DNA from: Phanerodontia chrysosporium
Lineage: Eukaryota; Basidiomycota; Agaricomycetes; Polyporales; Phanerochaetaceae
NCBI GenBank assembly: GCA_001910725.1
Contig: MJGA01000012.1
Location: forward strand, 1 to 64,000
Length of the DNA stretch: 64,000 nucleotides
Reading direction: 5' to 3'
Part shown: piece by piece, positions 34,035 to 44,807 of the stretch
Numbering within the stretch: position 1 is the stretch's first letter
How the letters are laid out: each line of letters starts with the position of its first letter
Made by a program: the position numbers and the translations under genes
The notes under the pieces: model-generated
What the model was told of the DNA's origin: nothing
What the model saw: only the letters and a program-made list of their open reading frames with translations
Databases searched by the model: none

Positions 34035-35462
34035 TTAGTGCGCCATATGCATGAACCCCTCCCACCCATTCTCCACAAAAGGGTCATCCAGCCGCCCCTG
34101 CGCGACATCCGGCAGCCGCGGACACCTTGCAACGCGGCCTACGTGCTTCTCCACCGCCTCGCGCACCGCCGCGACGTACAGCGCCGAGTCTGCGCGGGGC
34201 TCCGGGGGATGGTTGTTGTCGGGGCACACGACCTCAACGCGGAGGCGCTCGAGGGACGGATACGCCTGCAGGGCGCGGCGCAGCGACGTCCAGTCGAGCT
34301 GACCCACGAGCTGCGCGCGCGCATCGTCCCCGTGAGCGCCGCTGCGGTACCGCGCGCCGAGCGTGAGCCGGAGCGCAATGCAGAGCTCCTGCACGGTGTC
34401 CTGCGCGAAGTGCTTGAGAGCCCGCACGAGCGAGGCGAGTGCGTCGGGAGAGGTGTCCTGTTCGTGATGGTAGACGTGTGTCAGCTTGAGCGTGTGCAGG
34501 TGTTCCGGGACAGCGAGAGCGAGGGGTTCCTTGTCAAGAGGTAGTGTCAGGCTCTCGAGGTTGCGGAGGCATTTGATGAACGTGTCGGATTCCGGGGTCG
34601 ATGAATAGTCCGTCTTGTATGCGCGAATAGACTCCATATCGATGAGGTAGGGGAGAGACACCAGGATTATTGATTCGTCAAGGAGCGTAAAGCAATCGTG
34701 CCCATCGTGTAGATTGAGAGTCGATACTTTCAATTTGCCAGGAGTTGCAGGCAGGCGCAAAGGAGGCGTATCGGGTATCTCGTTAAAGTTGCGGATGTTC
34801 AGAGTATTTATGCAATCAAAGCAGGCAAGGTATAGCAGCGCATCTGTATACTCCACATCCAGTGCGACACTCTCGACACTGAGCAGCTTTCCTTCAGGAT
34901 AGCGAGGAGACGGGTCCAATTCGTCGTGTGTAGGCATGCACTGAGAGAATGTGACAGAAGTGAGCCGGGGAAAAGCATTTGCGATGTCGAAGAAGATGTG
35001 CAGCGGAAGAACTTCAGGATCCAGGCCCTCGATGTCGTCTGAGCCGCTGTGTGGGGAATACCGCACTGCAGTCAACTTGAGGTCCCGCACAGAACCCCGT
35101 ATACGTTCTGAGGATCTAATGAAATTGAGGAGGTCGCAAAACCCTTTCTGCGTGGCACAGGAAGGATGGGCAGCAGCCGCTGCTGTCCCAGCGATCGCGA
35201 CGTCCACGTCACTCCAGTGCCACAAGCAATTTGGAAAGCAGAGGGTCCGGAAGAGATGCGCCGAGCTACGTGGAAGCCAGTCTTTGCAGACGAGGCTGCA
35301 TTGCCTGAGAGTGTTCTTGTCATCGCTCAACCATGTCCCTATCATCTCGAGGATCTCTTCGGGGAGAGTAGGGCGCTGTAGACCAGAATGGCAGGTACCC
35401 ATATCTTCTTTCACGCAAGCTACACTCCACAAGTCAGATGGATGAGGCACTGTCGCGACCAT
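34035..35462 (-). CDS. F-box protein
   Basis: Likely substrate adaptor of an SCF ubiquitin ligase. Single exon of 475 residues. The F-box-like motif is RPTLPEEILEMIGTWLSDD, then RQCSLVCKDWLPRSSAHLFR near residue 30-75. The rest is the weakly conserved, leucine-rich beta/alpha region usual in basidiomycete F-box proteins (for example FDIANAFPRLTSVTFSQC, LRNLESLTLPLDKEPLALA), without clear LRR signatures. Either Met1 (35462) or Met21 (35402) could start it; both precede the F-box. The family is strongly expanded in Agaricomycetes and the target cannot be guessed. Confidence 0.75.
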   Translation of the reverse strand: MVATVPHPSDLWSVACVKEDMGTCHSGLQRPTLPEEILEMIGTWLSDDKNTLRQCSLVCKDWLPRSSAHLFRTLCFPNCLWHWSDVDVAIAGTAAAAAHPSCATQKGFCDLLNFIRSSERIRGSVRDLKLTAVRYSPHSGSDDIEGLDPEVLPLHIFFDIANAFPRLTSVTFSQCMPTHDELDPSPRYPEGKLLSVESVALDVEYTDALLYLACFDCINTLNIRNFNEIPDTPPLRLPATPGKLKVSTLNLHDGHDCFTLLDESIILVSLPYLIDMESIRAYKTDYSSTPESDTFIKCLRNLESLTLPLDKEPLALAVPEHLHTLKLTHVYHHEQDTSPDALASLVRALKHFAQDTVQELCIALRLTLGARYRSGAHGDDARAQLVGQLDWTSLRRALQAYPSLERLRVEVVCPDNNHPPEPRADSALYVAAVREAVEKHVGRVARCPRLPDVAQGRLDDPFVENGWEGFMHMAH

Positions 35463-35948
35463 GGGTTCTACGACTCACGATTCCGAGACTGTTGAGTAAG
35501 ATGGCGGTGCAAACGCGAATAAGGTAACTTAAAACCATGAGGGTCCCAACATGCTCGTGCATCATCGATCATCAGCAGGACCCCAAGGCCCGGGAGCGCT
35601 GTTGCAACGGCTTGGTTCCAGTGAGGGGGTTTGTCGTGAATGCATCCTTGCTTCGTGCGGGGACGATGCTTTCGGTGAGGCTTTGAAGAGCAAGGAGCGG
35701 CACTCTTAACATTATGATCACATATTGCAAGTAGCGGCTCGCTATGCAACAATATGCATAATCGCAAGCTCTGATCTGCACCACTGACTGCGAATTATTC
35801 GAGGTGTCATACCCTGTCGTCGTCGTGCGTTGCCCATAAAGTTTTGATACGAATGAAGTGGTGATGAATGTACAATTACAACAAATTGCTTCAGAGTCCA
35901 TGCATACTAGTGCTTTGGGAAAGACAGCCAACCACATCAGCCCTACAA
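35463..35948. other. Intergenic; no gene seen
   Basis: Upstream of the F-box gene and downstream of the next. Nothing recognised. Confidence 0.5.
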
Positions 35949-36589
35949 TTACATGCCTCCGGGAAGATCTGACTCTTTCTTATCTACCCGTTGCTTGTAT
36001 GCGTCGCGCTCCTTGTCCTCCTTCTTGGCCGAGTGCTTGAGGGGACCGGTCAATTCATCACTTTCGTAGGTTGCTTCGTAAGCGTCCACACGCTCTTCGC
36101 CGCTAAGCGCACCTTTGCTGTTGGTGTCAATGCCGCTCTTCGGCGGGACGTCGGACGGCTCAGGCATGGGAGAGTCGCCGTGGCCGTGACGTTGCTTGAC
36201 GTGCTGCACGGTCTCTTCCTGCAGGTCGTGGATGCTGTGGTCGGAGCGGTCGGCCTAATCGCGGTGTCAGACGCGCGGATACATCCAAGCACGCGTGTCC
36301 ACGAACCTTCACTGCGGCCTCGGACGCGCTCGCGAGGTACTGGTTCCAGCCAGGAGCGTTCTTAATAGGGGTCGAAGTCTTGTGCTGCTGCTTGCTCAAG
36401 TTGCGCTGCTTCTCGACTTCCAGGACCTACGTACGACAGTTAGGAGAGTGGCGAATCAGGCATGGAGTGACGCACCTCTGGGTCGTTCTCGTGCATGGTG
36501 CTCGAGTACCGCTGCGCGACAGCGGCGCTGCGGGAGACAGGGGCGACGACGGCGCGTCTGAGGGCTGAGCGGGTCGCGAGGGCGTACAT
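35949..36589 (-). CDS. Small mitochondrial-type protein, conserved hypothetical
   Basis: Three exons, about 170 residues. The N-terminus MYALATRSALRRAVVAPVSR, followed by AAVAQRYSSTMHENDPEVLE, is an arginine-rich, acid-free presequence with an RYSS-type cleavage context, so import into mitochondria is likely. After that: EKQRNLSKQQHKTSTPIKNA and PGWNQYLASASEAAVKADRS, a block I believe is conserved among fungi. The C-terminal half is charged and disordered (EETVQHVKQRHGHGDS, KKESDLPGGM). No enzyme domain is seen. Introns are GT-AG and in phase; stop TAA at 35949-35951. Confidence 0.65.
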
Positions 36590-37309
36590 CGTGGGTGCGT
36601 GTCTGTGCGTTGATGCGGTGGAGGTTGTGGATGCAAGAGAAAGAGATCGAAAACAGGCGAGGTGGAATTGGGTTGTGAGGACGAACAGGAGTTGGAACGA
36701 GCCCGTTATGAGAGCGGGAGGCGTTGGCGTGATAGAGGAGCGCGAAGACGCTCTGACGTCATATGGCCTCTGGCGAGGGCGGAGGCTGGGAGCTCACGCT
36801 GTCGTCATGAGGCAACGGGCAAACGTTTCGTCGCCGACCGAATGAGAGCTCGGCCGTTGGTAAATCAGAACAGGCTGGAAGCCCCTCAAGGCGCGATGGT
36901 CAACATGGACCTACAACCATCACGGTCTCGCAACCTGCGTTCTCCAGTTCAGAGTCCAGATGCAGTCATGTCTATCACGTACAATCCCCATAAATATACA
37001 AGCTTACTCGTGTCTTCCAAGTCTCCTATCCAGCCCCCAACCGACTCTGAGCGAGCCCCCCTCCTTCTGTTGCGAGCGCCGCGATACCGTCAAACTGGAC
37101 GATCTCGGCGCGAAATGGTGATGAAAGCGATGTGCAAGATATTGCTAGGACCGTTGTTATTAGAACGTTATCGTCCTGGCCGACTTCGCAGAGCCGATGC
37201 GATCATCCTAGTGGGGGTGTGCGTGCTGGCGGGCAGTACGAGTTGTGTGTTGATCAGATGCAGAAACCTGTACAGGCAACCCCGGGAGGTCGCGAGGCCC
37301 GATGGTGCG
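36590..37309. other. Intergenic; no gene seen
   Basis: A long frame is open on the plus strand (36662-37675) but it is Arg/Ser-rich, lacks any domain and overlaps the ETFRF1 gene antisense, so I treat it as chance. Confidence 0.45.
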
Positions 37310-37792
37310 TCAAGGGTGCTTCAGGGGCGTGGGCGTGTCGGGCGCAGGCTCGCTGAAGGAATCGTTGGGGTACATCCTTTTCAAGTGCCGGTATTTGCGA
37401 AGCGAGTAGAGCGCAAGAGTTTCTGCAAGAGAAGAACATGGTCAATGAGCCTGGTATATCTCGATTCACAAATGCCAGACGCACCATTGCGGATGTATTC
37501 GCCCAGCTTGATCGCCTTTTCGATGTCCTCTGGGTCTTTCAGGTCCTTGTTCTCTAGCAGACGCGACATCAACCCCAGTCGCCCGATATCACGCTCCAGC
37601 AGACATACTCTCAAACAGCCCGCGCATTTTTCCGTGAAAATTGTACCTGGGGCGGGGCAGAGTGTTATCGTGTGACCCCTTTGGACGGATATCGCGTGCG
37701 GGCACTCACGAAGCGTCAGGATAGTCACGGCCCAGCCGGTGCAGTTCCTTGTAGAGCGCAAGCACGCGAAGTCTCGTGGCCTTGCTTGCCAT
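37310..37792 (-). CDS. LYR-motif protein, ETFRF1/LYRM5 homologue
   Basis: Small mitochondrial LYR-family protein. Animal ETFRF1 (LYRM5) binds electron-transfer flavoprotein and removes its FAD. The start MASKATRLRVLALYKELHRL carries the LYR-like Leu-Tyr-Lys, then GRDYPDAS. A middle piece has CLLERDIGRLGLMSRLLENK; the diagnostic part is NKDLKDPEDIEKAIKLGEYI followed by the last exon TLALYSLRKYRHLKRMYPND. This order (x-NKDVKDPEKI-x-GE-x-ALYxLRKYRxMKxRY) matches LYRM5 rather than other LYR proteins. Intron borders around 37450-37500 and 37590-37710 are approximate. Stop TGA at 37310-37312. Confidence 0.75.
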
Positions 37793-38259
37793 CCTGCTCG
37801 CCGCGTGTTGGGTATGGGGTATCTGTGGTGAGAGGACGTTCACAAGGCGCAGTGTTCGGCGCCGCGACAGGCGACTCGGTCCGGACCCCGTGGACCCGCG
37901 TAGGCGCCGTCTCAGACGATGATTTTCGTCTACTCGAGGCATGATCTCATGCAGAATAGGACACACCTTGGATGTAAGAGCCCTGTCTACTTGCTTTGGG
38001 CCTTACAGTCTTAGACCGCTCCTGAATCCGCCCCTGGTTGTAACGGTAACTATTGTCCGGAGCCTCGAGGCTAACACGACACCCTTTCTCAGGGCTTTAC
38101 AGGCCCCTAGGACCCAGGCACAGGTAGGACGCTCCGTGTATACATCCGCGAGGATGTCATCCTCAACACCGGGTCCTCAAAAGGCAGCCCGACGCCGTCA
38201 TCCGCCTCCGCCCTGCACATAAGCTGGCTGCCAGGCATGTGGAAGCCTCAGCCCACACC
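37793..38259. other. Divergent promoter region
   Basis: Between ETFRF1 (left) and the hydrophobin-like gene (right). No coding sequence recognised. Confidence 0.5.
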
Positions 38260-38585
38260 ATGCATACCTACGTCTACCTGATCTCGGCGTTCTTCGTATT
38301 CTCAATTGGCGCAGCCGGCCTCGCCAATCTGACAACTACTCGATGCGCAGACACGCTGCAGGACCGCTGCTGCAGGCAAGCTTTTGGCGTACGTCCCCTA
38401 ACGTACGTTACCCGCGTGCAGGGCTGACTTCTTGGCAGGTTACTTTGCAGAGCTACGAGGCTGCGCGAAGCTTCCTGCCGCTGCTCGTGGTGTCCGGTGT
38501 GTCTGACCACGGCTGCCTCGTCGGCTTGAGCTGCGAGCCGGTGGGCACGAAAGACATTTACCAGGCTGTATGCTGTGACATATAG
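38260..38585 (+). CDS. Hydrophobin-like small secreted protein, seven cysteines
   Basis: Two exons, 38260-38388 and 38439-38585, 91 residues; the 50-nt intron is in phase. A signal peptide (MHTYVYLISAFFVFSIGAAG) precedes a mature part with RCADTLQDRCC (C-x7-CC), a hydrophobic stretch, then GCLVGLSCEPVG and YQAVCCDI at the C-terminus. The LVGL-Cys and final Cys-Cys resemble the hydrophobins of this window. However, one cysteine is moved ahead of the LVGL motif, the Cys between C4 and the CC pair is absent, and the usual last exon with C8 is missing. So it has seven cysteines and ends two residues after the CC pair. It could be a divergent hydrophobin-like effector or surface protein, or a shortened copy. 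ATG 38260 is preferred over 38239 because it begins the signal peptide. Confidence 0.6.
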
Positions 38586-38834
38586 TCAAGGTAAGAGGAT
38601 ATCGTGTCCTGCGTATTGCTGCTTACGAGGGTCTGTCGCAGGTCCTTAGGGCAAACACTTTGAGCTGAGGACACGCTTTGGACGAATACCATGTACAATA
38701 TGACAAACTCCAATCTTAATCTAACAAACAAACAACATACACATTGTAATCTGATGCGTGAAAGGCGCGAGACAGCTGCATTGCAGCTCGTATATCTATG
38801 CTACAAATTTTGCACTTTTGCCGGCAGCCGTTGT

Positions 38835-40825
38835 TCAGAACTTGTACACGCGCGAGTTCTTGGTGGTGGGGACGCCTGCGGGGGTCTGGACGGGAACCTT
38901 GGTCGGGACTTCCTTCTGCTCGTAGTGCGCCTTGATGTATTGGCCGGCCTTGAGGGGTCCGTTCGACGTGCAAGGGCCATCGTCCTGCCAGTCGCCAGCG
39001 GAGCCTGTGCGGAACCCGTCAGCCAAATGCGATCACAGTAAGTATACGAGAAGGGCACGTACCTCCAGGGGTGTCGCCGTAGCTCCACCACTTGGCAGTC
39101 CAGAGGTGGCCGCCGTAGACGACCTTGTCGCCGCCGTTGTACTGTGTAGGTAGTCAGCATGGATGTCGCGAAGACGCGCAAGAAAGATGCACTGACAGCA
39201 ACGTTGTTGACCCAGGCGTTGACACCCGCACAGCTGCCTCCGGAGGGGGGCGGGGGCGAGCTAGAGGAGGTGTGCGGCGCAGTGGATGTCGTGGTCGTGG
39301 GCGGCGGCGGCGGCGGAGGCGGCGGCGGAGCACTGGAGCCTCCGGAGAGGGCGGCCTTCGCGGCAGCGTCGAAGCGGTTGTTGGCTGCGCGGAGCGTCAG
39401 TGTGAGTGCCACTTCTTTAAAGACATCGCGACGTACCGTAAGCCTGGCTGGCATCCCAGAACATCACACCACCGAAGGAAGAGTACGTCGCCTTGGTCTG
39501 TTGGAGGATGTTCGATAGCGTGCCGATGTCGACGTAGCCACTTCCCGCCGCAGTCGATGAGGCGGGGGCACCAATGAAGACCTTGACGTTCTTGTTAGGA
39601 GATGTGGTCTTGGCCCAGTTGTCCCTGCATTGGTGTTAGGCGACGTCGTAGACCAAGATTTACTGAGAGCTTACCAAGTAGCAAAGTTCCAGTCGTTCGG
39701 ATTGCTGTAGCTATTAAGACCGCAGTAGTTGTTGTAGAACTGAACGTAGACGGCATCGAAGCCAACCGAGTTGATGACGCTACGAAGGGTCAGCACCTAG
39801 AAGCCGAGCCGCAACACAAGCGTACTCACTTTCCGAGGTACGCATCCGGGAAGGGGCACTGAGGAGCACCGGTGATGTAGTACTTCTTGCTGCCACCGTT
39901 CATAAGAGAGCGGAGCGTGCTGACGAAGGTCGTGAAGTATTGCGTGGAGCCACCCTCGATGTCTAAGTCGACACTAGTCCACAGTCAGCTTTTGTGCACC
40001 TCAGTGACATGCTTCAAGGCATACCCATCGAGAACCGCGCTACCGAAGGGGCGCGTCGAACTCGAACCACCGAGGAAAAGGTTCCAAATGGTGTTTGCGA
40101 ACTGCGACGCCTGAGCGTCGGAGGTGAAGCCCGCTGCGCCTGTCGCTCCTCCGAGGGAGATGGTGACGATCTTGCCCTTCGACTGGCATGTCTGGATTGC
40201 CGAAGCCAAGAACTGGCAATTGGGCAGCTGAGTACCAGGGAAGACTGCGTTGTCATTGACGTTGCAGGTCTAGCAGGAGTATCAGCATCTCGGAGTTAAT
40301 GGGAGACGACGATAAGAGACGCACGTTGGCAAGGTCGATGGACGGCAGACCACCAGCTCCAAAGAAGCTGATTGGGGATCAGACAGTGTTCGGACAGCCG
40401 CATGGTATTGACCGTGAGAAACACGACTTACACGTTGAGGAAGGCAATGGGGAACACGTCAATGGAGTTATCCTGCAATGAAACGATGAGACATCATGGA
40501 AAAGTGGAGGTATGGAAAGGAGGTTACCTGGCAGTAAAAATCGATAGACTTTTGCCAGTTGGCCTGGTCACTGTGCGTCGCGCCATACGAGTTTTGACCC
40601 CAATAACTGGACAGGGAAAATGAACACGTGAGAAACGTTGCGTTACAAAAATCACGTACGCAACAACCTGAGATAAAGGAAGTCTTAATACATGGACCAG
40701 ACGCGTGCACGGAAAACACGTACGTTGTCATTACGCGTGGGATCGAATGCGGCAACGCGTTGGGCTATGAAGGACAAGAGCACGCTGGCGAGGCCAATGA
40801 AGGCTTGAAGACGAGGGGCGACCAT
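38835..40825 (-). CDS. GH18 class III endochitinase with C-terminal CBM5/12
   Basis: Secreted chitinase hydrolysing beta-1,4-GlcNAc, probably for cell-wall remodelling or fungal-wall recycling. The signal peptide is in [20 protein letters not shown]. The catalytic barrel contains [20 protein letters not shown], then [20 protein letters not shown], the active-site motif [10 protein letters not shown] (DxxDxDxE, catalytic Glu present), [30 protein letters not shown] and [11 protein letters not shown] Ser/Pro/Thr linker with a run of prolines leads to a chitin-binding module ([20 protein letters not shown], then [14 protein letters not shown]). About nine introns join in phase; one exon is only 8 nt (40660-40667). 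ATG 40825 is chosen because it opens the signal peptide. A TATA-like box lies 70 bp upstream. Confidence 0.88.
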
Positions 40826-40894
40826 TGTGCCAGAAGAACGACCAGTGGAGGCAGGAGGCGGGCCAACGAAGCACAATAGCCCGTCCGACGCGCC

Positions 40895-40900
40895 TTATAT
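40895..40900 (-). promoter_or_regulatory. TATA-like box of the chitinase gene
   Basis: ATATAA on the minus strand (within GGATATAAGG), about 70 bp before the ATG at 40825. Confidence 0.5.
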
Positions 40901-42189
40901 CCCTTTTTCATGGCGCGCACGACGTGCAACACGCTTCCATGGACGCCGCCTATCGAGCACAAGCTCGCGAAGACATGCTGGGCATCCAATCAGGCCTGAT
41001 CTCCGTTCGCGGCACCGCGCAGAGAGAAGTCTGCGCGCACCTGCTCAGGCGATGGGCGTTCCTGAGACAGGACATTGATTTTGACGAGATCGGCAACGTA
41101 TCGTGCTCGTTCACAGACGCGACCGCGTGCATCGGCGTCGGCAGCGGCGGCGAAGTATAGTAGCGGAGGGCCTGAGTGAGGTGGAGCACGCTGTCTCCAG
41201 ACGAGGACAAATCCGGTGATTGTCGTGGGCGAGCGGGGCGCATGAGGTCCTTCGGGGCTCTCGGTCTGGCCAAGCAGTCAGCCGCTCGAGAACAACGAGG
41301 AGACATGCTAAACCTGGAGAGCGACCTTGAGGTATAGAAGCGAAACGGTAACGCGGTATTGATACACATACTTCCTTTGCTAGTCATGTGCGCCTCGGAG
41401 CGCGCTCTGCAGGTTCTTGTCGACGTTCCTATTCTCGACAAGCTCTGAAGAGCCTCATGGTGGCCCGTTCCGAGACCCAGTGCGGCATGCGGTTCAACAG
41501 ACACAAATCAAGTCAGATGGAAGCGCATGCTGGTGCCTACATCACATCGAGTCAGTTGAGCATTGCAGCCAGCAGGGAACAGTGAGACCTACATGGAGGC
41601 AAAATAGCGGCGATTCTTTGGTCGAACGACTAGAATGACGACACCACATGCCTGCCAGCCTCCATACGATAAGGCAGACTTGAGCTTATGTGACAGCTGC
41701 AACATACCAGAGTTATCAGCGAATAACAGCGATCCGGAGAGTACGGCGGCGTGCATCCGGAAGCCTTGAGCGCAAGACTCCAGCATGTCGTTGCTATCGA
41801 CATGCCTGTCCATGTTGATGGTCGACCGTGTGGTGCAGCGCGTCCTCATGCTGAAGGAGGATCAATACGATCAGCCGGTCGCGAGACTTCGAACTCAGCG
41901 TCGGGCGGTTCTTCCAGCCATGTGGGCGCTTTCGCACATCTCGCCACGGTTGCTGTGAAGTTGGCCTCCGACGACTGGATTCTGGGCTGGAGCATGCAAA
42001 GCGTACTTCGTCAATTAGCAAGAGCGGAGGTACAGCTTGAAGCGGGCCCTATACGTCTAAATCTCTGTCTCAGTCTTCTTGGCCCTAAAGGCTCACTTCA
42101 AACCACTTGTGAGCTCCGAGAACATCAGATGTTACGGGTGCACTCACTTCGCATATCAAACGCAAAAATTGTGTTAAGTGAAGATACGC
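40901..42189. other. Intergenic, 1.3 kb; no confident gene
   Basis: A few protein-like traces on the minus strand near 41640-41850 (LKSALSYGGWQACGVVILVV, and in another frame ASGCTPPYSPDRCYSL) suggest a decayed or unrecognised small gene, but nothing could be joined. Confidence 0.3.
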
Positions 42190-43966
42190 TCAATCCTTGC
42201 TAACATCGGGATGTCCCAGGACCCGCCACATGAAGGCCGCGTCCCAATCGACGGGTTGATCAGTCATCTCTCCAATCTGACCTTCGAGTTGATACAGCGC
42301 ACGATTCTGATCATTTCAGTTGTAGCTTCAGCTGTGTATATTGTCCAATGACAATGGGAACGTACCAATCCAACAGAGAGCTTGATCCCAGGCGCGAGAG
42401 GAGTATACGACTCGAGCGCATCAACAGTCGAAGCTCCTTCCTGCTGTCTGATTAGTTTGAGTATGTTGTTGGCAGCGATGATGCCCTAGTATCATGCTCA
42501 GAAGGCAGTCATCAAACATGTATGTAGAAAGACAAACCTGGGTGTATGCAAAAATACCGAGCTTGCAGGCCCCGAATGCATCTGCAGCATCGCCGATGAC
42601 GAACATATGGGGATGCAGCGCGTGCACCCCATCAGGACAGCACTCCTTCGTTGATGGCACAGCGACTTGCATAGTTCGACTGACGCGTACCTGGCCCTTC
42701 TTCGGGCCATCAGCGATGATGGAGTCTGGAGCGACCTTGCGGAGCAGCTCTGTGTTCGGTCGCTGACCCGTGCAGAGGAGCTGTTTAATTATGAGAAAAT
42801 TGCCGAACCATGCATCGGAGGACAGGTAAACCTACCACCAGGCCGGTGCGGACTTCTCTTCCAGAGAGGGTGCGAAGCACATGCTCTGTGGTAGTGGTGA
42901 GAGCGCTAGGCGGAACTGATGACAAGTCCAGCCGCTCGCCCAGTATGACGTTGATTCCCAGCTCTGACATGCGCGAGAGGACTAGGTTCGTGACAATCAA
43001 CCTTCTGCCCAAAACCTCGACTACACTGTACGTACTTTGATCATGCAAGCGCGAGTCAAACTTTGGGAGAAGCTGCTCCCGAGAGTGCAGTAGAGTCACT
43101 GGCTTATCCGGATATGCGTCTGCGATGTCGGTAGCATACTCTGATAGAGGATCAGTATTGGCTGAAAGAGCGTGTATTTGAAACCTTACGGATACCCAAT
43201 GCGCCTCCACCGACGACAAGGATGCTTGAGGCGTCCTCAATACGCTTCTGGGCATTTGTCAGCCAAGTCATACCGCTAGACTTTGTCCCGTTGTAGGGCG
43301 AGGCGCCTAGATTGATCGGTCCCCAGAGGTCGATGGGCTCTGGGGGGTGAGATCCCAGAGCATATACGAGGTAATCAAAGGAGAGCTTCGGCTCCAAAAG
43401 ACCCGCCTCCGAAACAGCCCTCGAAAGCGTCAATGAATGCTCCTGGAGATCGGTGACGGTGGCTTGAACGACGACATGCCGATCATCTTTCAGTGGGACG
43501 ACGGAGCTTGCAGCAGGGTCGACCTTATGAAAGAAGCGACTGTAAGGTATGACTATAACACTTAAGTCACGGCGACAGACACGAATGACAGCTTACGTAC
43601 AGGCCTTGTGCTCGTGCCCTGGGACGACTGTATACCTCGGGAAAACATACAGGTCTTTCAAAGTGTTGGTCAACATGTTGGGGATGTTGGAGACAGCCCA
43701 AACACGTACGATTCATGTGGCTAAGCGACATGGACTGTGTTAGCTGGTAGCATGTCATACGCAGCAGTGACAAACCTGTTACGATCAACAACGACCACTC
43801 GCCAATTCTCAGGAAGGCCATGAGCCAATGTCTGTGCCACTGCTGAGCCTGATACGGAAGGATAGTAAGTCAGAGCTTCCCGTCATAAGGCAAGAGACTG
43901 GAGTAGTACCTCCATAAGAACCACCGAGGACGGCGACTGTTCTGGTCAAGGGGGCTTGAGACTCAT
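42190..43966 (-). CDS. AIF/AMID-like FAD oxidoreductase, frame broken at the start
   Basis: Pyridine-nucleotide-disulfide-type flavoprotein of the AIFM2/AMID group (NAD(P)H-dependent quinone reduction, cytosol or mitochondrial surface). About nine exons. FAD-binding motif VAVLGGSYGGSAVAQTLAHG, then VVVVDRNSHMNHLYVFPRYT (including an 11-nt exon, 43710-43720), PGHEHKAC, LSFDYLVYALGSHPPEP, the NADH-binding SILVVGGGALGIQYATDIAD, LLCTGQRPN and the second FAD motif HMFVIGDAADAFGACKLG. It ends WDAAFMWRVLGHPDVSKD with TGA at 42190-42192. Downstream of the first motif everything joins in phase. The natural start ATG at 43966 (52 bp after a TATA box) is one base out of frame with the FAD motif; one more base in the run of five G/C at 43950-43954 would fix it. 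An upstream in-frame ATG at 44117 lies before the TATA box and is less likely. Confidence 0.75.
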
Positions 43967-44014
43967 CTTGTAAGGGCGATGGAACGTCTGTAAATCGCAC
44001 TGACGCATACACAC

Positions 44015-44022
44015 CTTTTATA
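44015..44022 (-). promoter_or_regulatory. TATA box of the AIF-like gene
   Basis: TATAAAAG on the minus strand, about 50 bp before the ATG at 43966. It supports 43966 as the start codon. Confidence 0.55.
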
Positions 44023-44807
44023 CGTTGACTTGGGGTGGCATGTTCTCTGTGTTGCCTGAGTCCGTGGTCGAGGAGCGGACGCAAGTGACCGGCACTGGGC
44101 GCTCGATGAGATAACAAGCGATCAGGCGCGGTCGCTTCGATATCTAATCTGATAATTCGACTTACGGGAAAGATGACGGCGTGGTCTCTGATTGGACAAG
44201 ATGCCCGCGAGTCCGATCCTCGAGGACCTGACCATCCGCGAGGTGTCCGCGTTCACCACTATTCCTCGTCGCACAGGCCTCGTATTTGAGCCTGAACTAG
44301 TGAGCTCATGTCTAAGGAAATACTGCAATAATTTTGCCTTTATTCCAGACTGCTTAACCCAGACGCTGTCTGGTGACGAATATCCTTACGATGCTGGTCT
44401 ACTGCGCCGGCAGCCATGTAAGAAATGACATCGGCCGATGTTACGGAGACTGCATGACATGTAGTAGACGGCCCTGTCTCGGTCCAGCATCTGCAGTTGT
44501 TCGAAATGCTCTTCGTCAATAGTAGCCATGGTCGATCTCCCCTCCCCCGGGCTCGAATCTTAGTAGCAACAGACAGGCTTGCCCCGTTCGGTCGCCTGGA
44601 AGGATTACGAACTTGGCTTGGGTTAGGTATACTACATCACCAATCGGTATTGGTACATAAGACAATACTCGATTGAAACCGGTGCTTGATAATACAAGAT
44701 GTGCGTAGGTCCATTTACAAGGTACGTGGCAGGGATACTGCACAGAACGGATAGTGTACACCTATAAATAAACGCAAAAAGGAATAAGAATACAAGTCAG
44801 ATGTCCA
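44023..44807. other. Intergenic; no gene seen
   Basis: Between two minus-strand genes. No conserved coding sequence noticed. Confidence 0.5.

Noticed and set aside
36662..37675. A 337-codon plus-strand frame
   Set aside because: Arg/Ser-rich with no domain, and it runs antisense through the ETFRF1 exons, whose conserved motif is on the minus strand.
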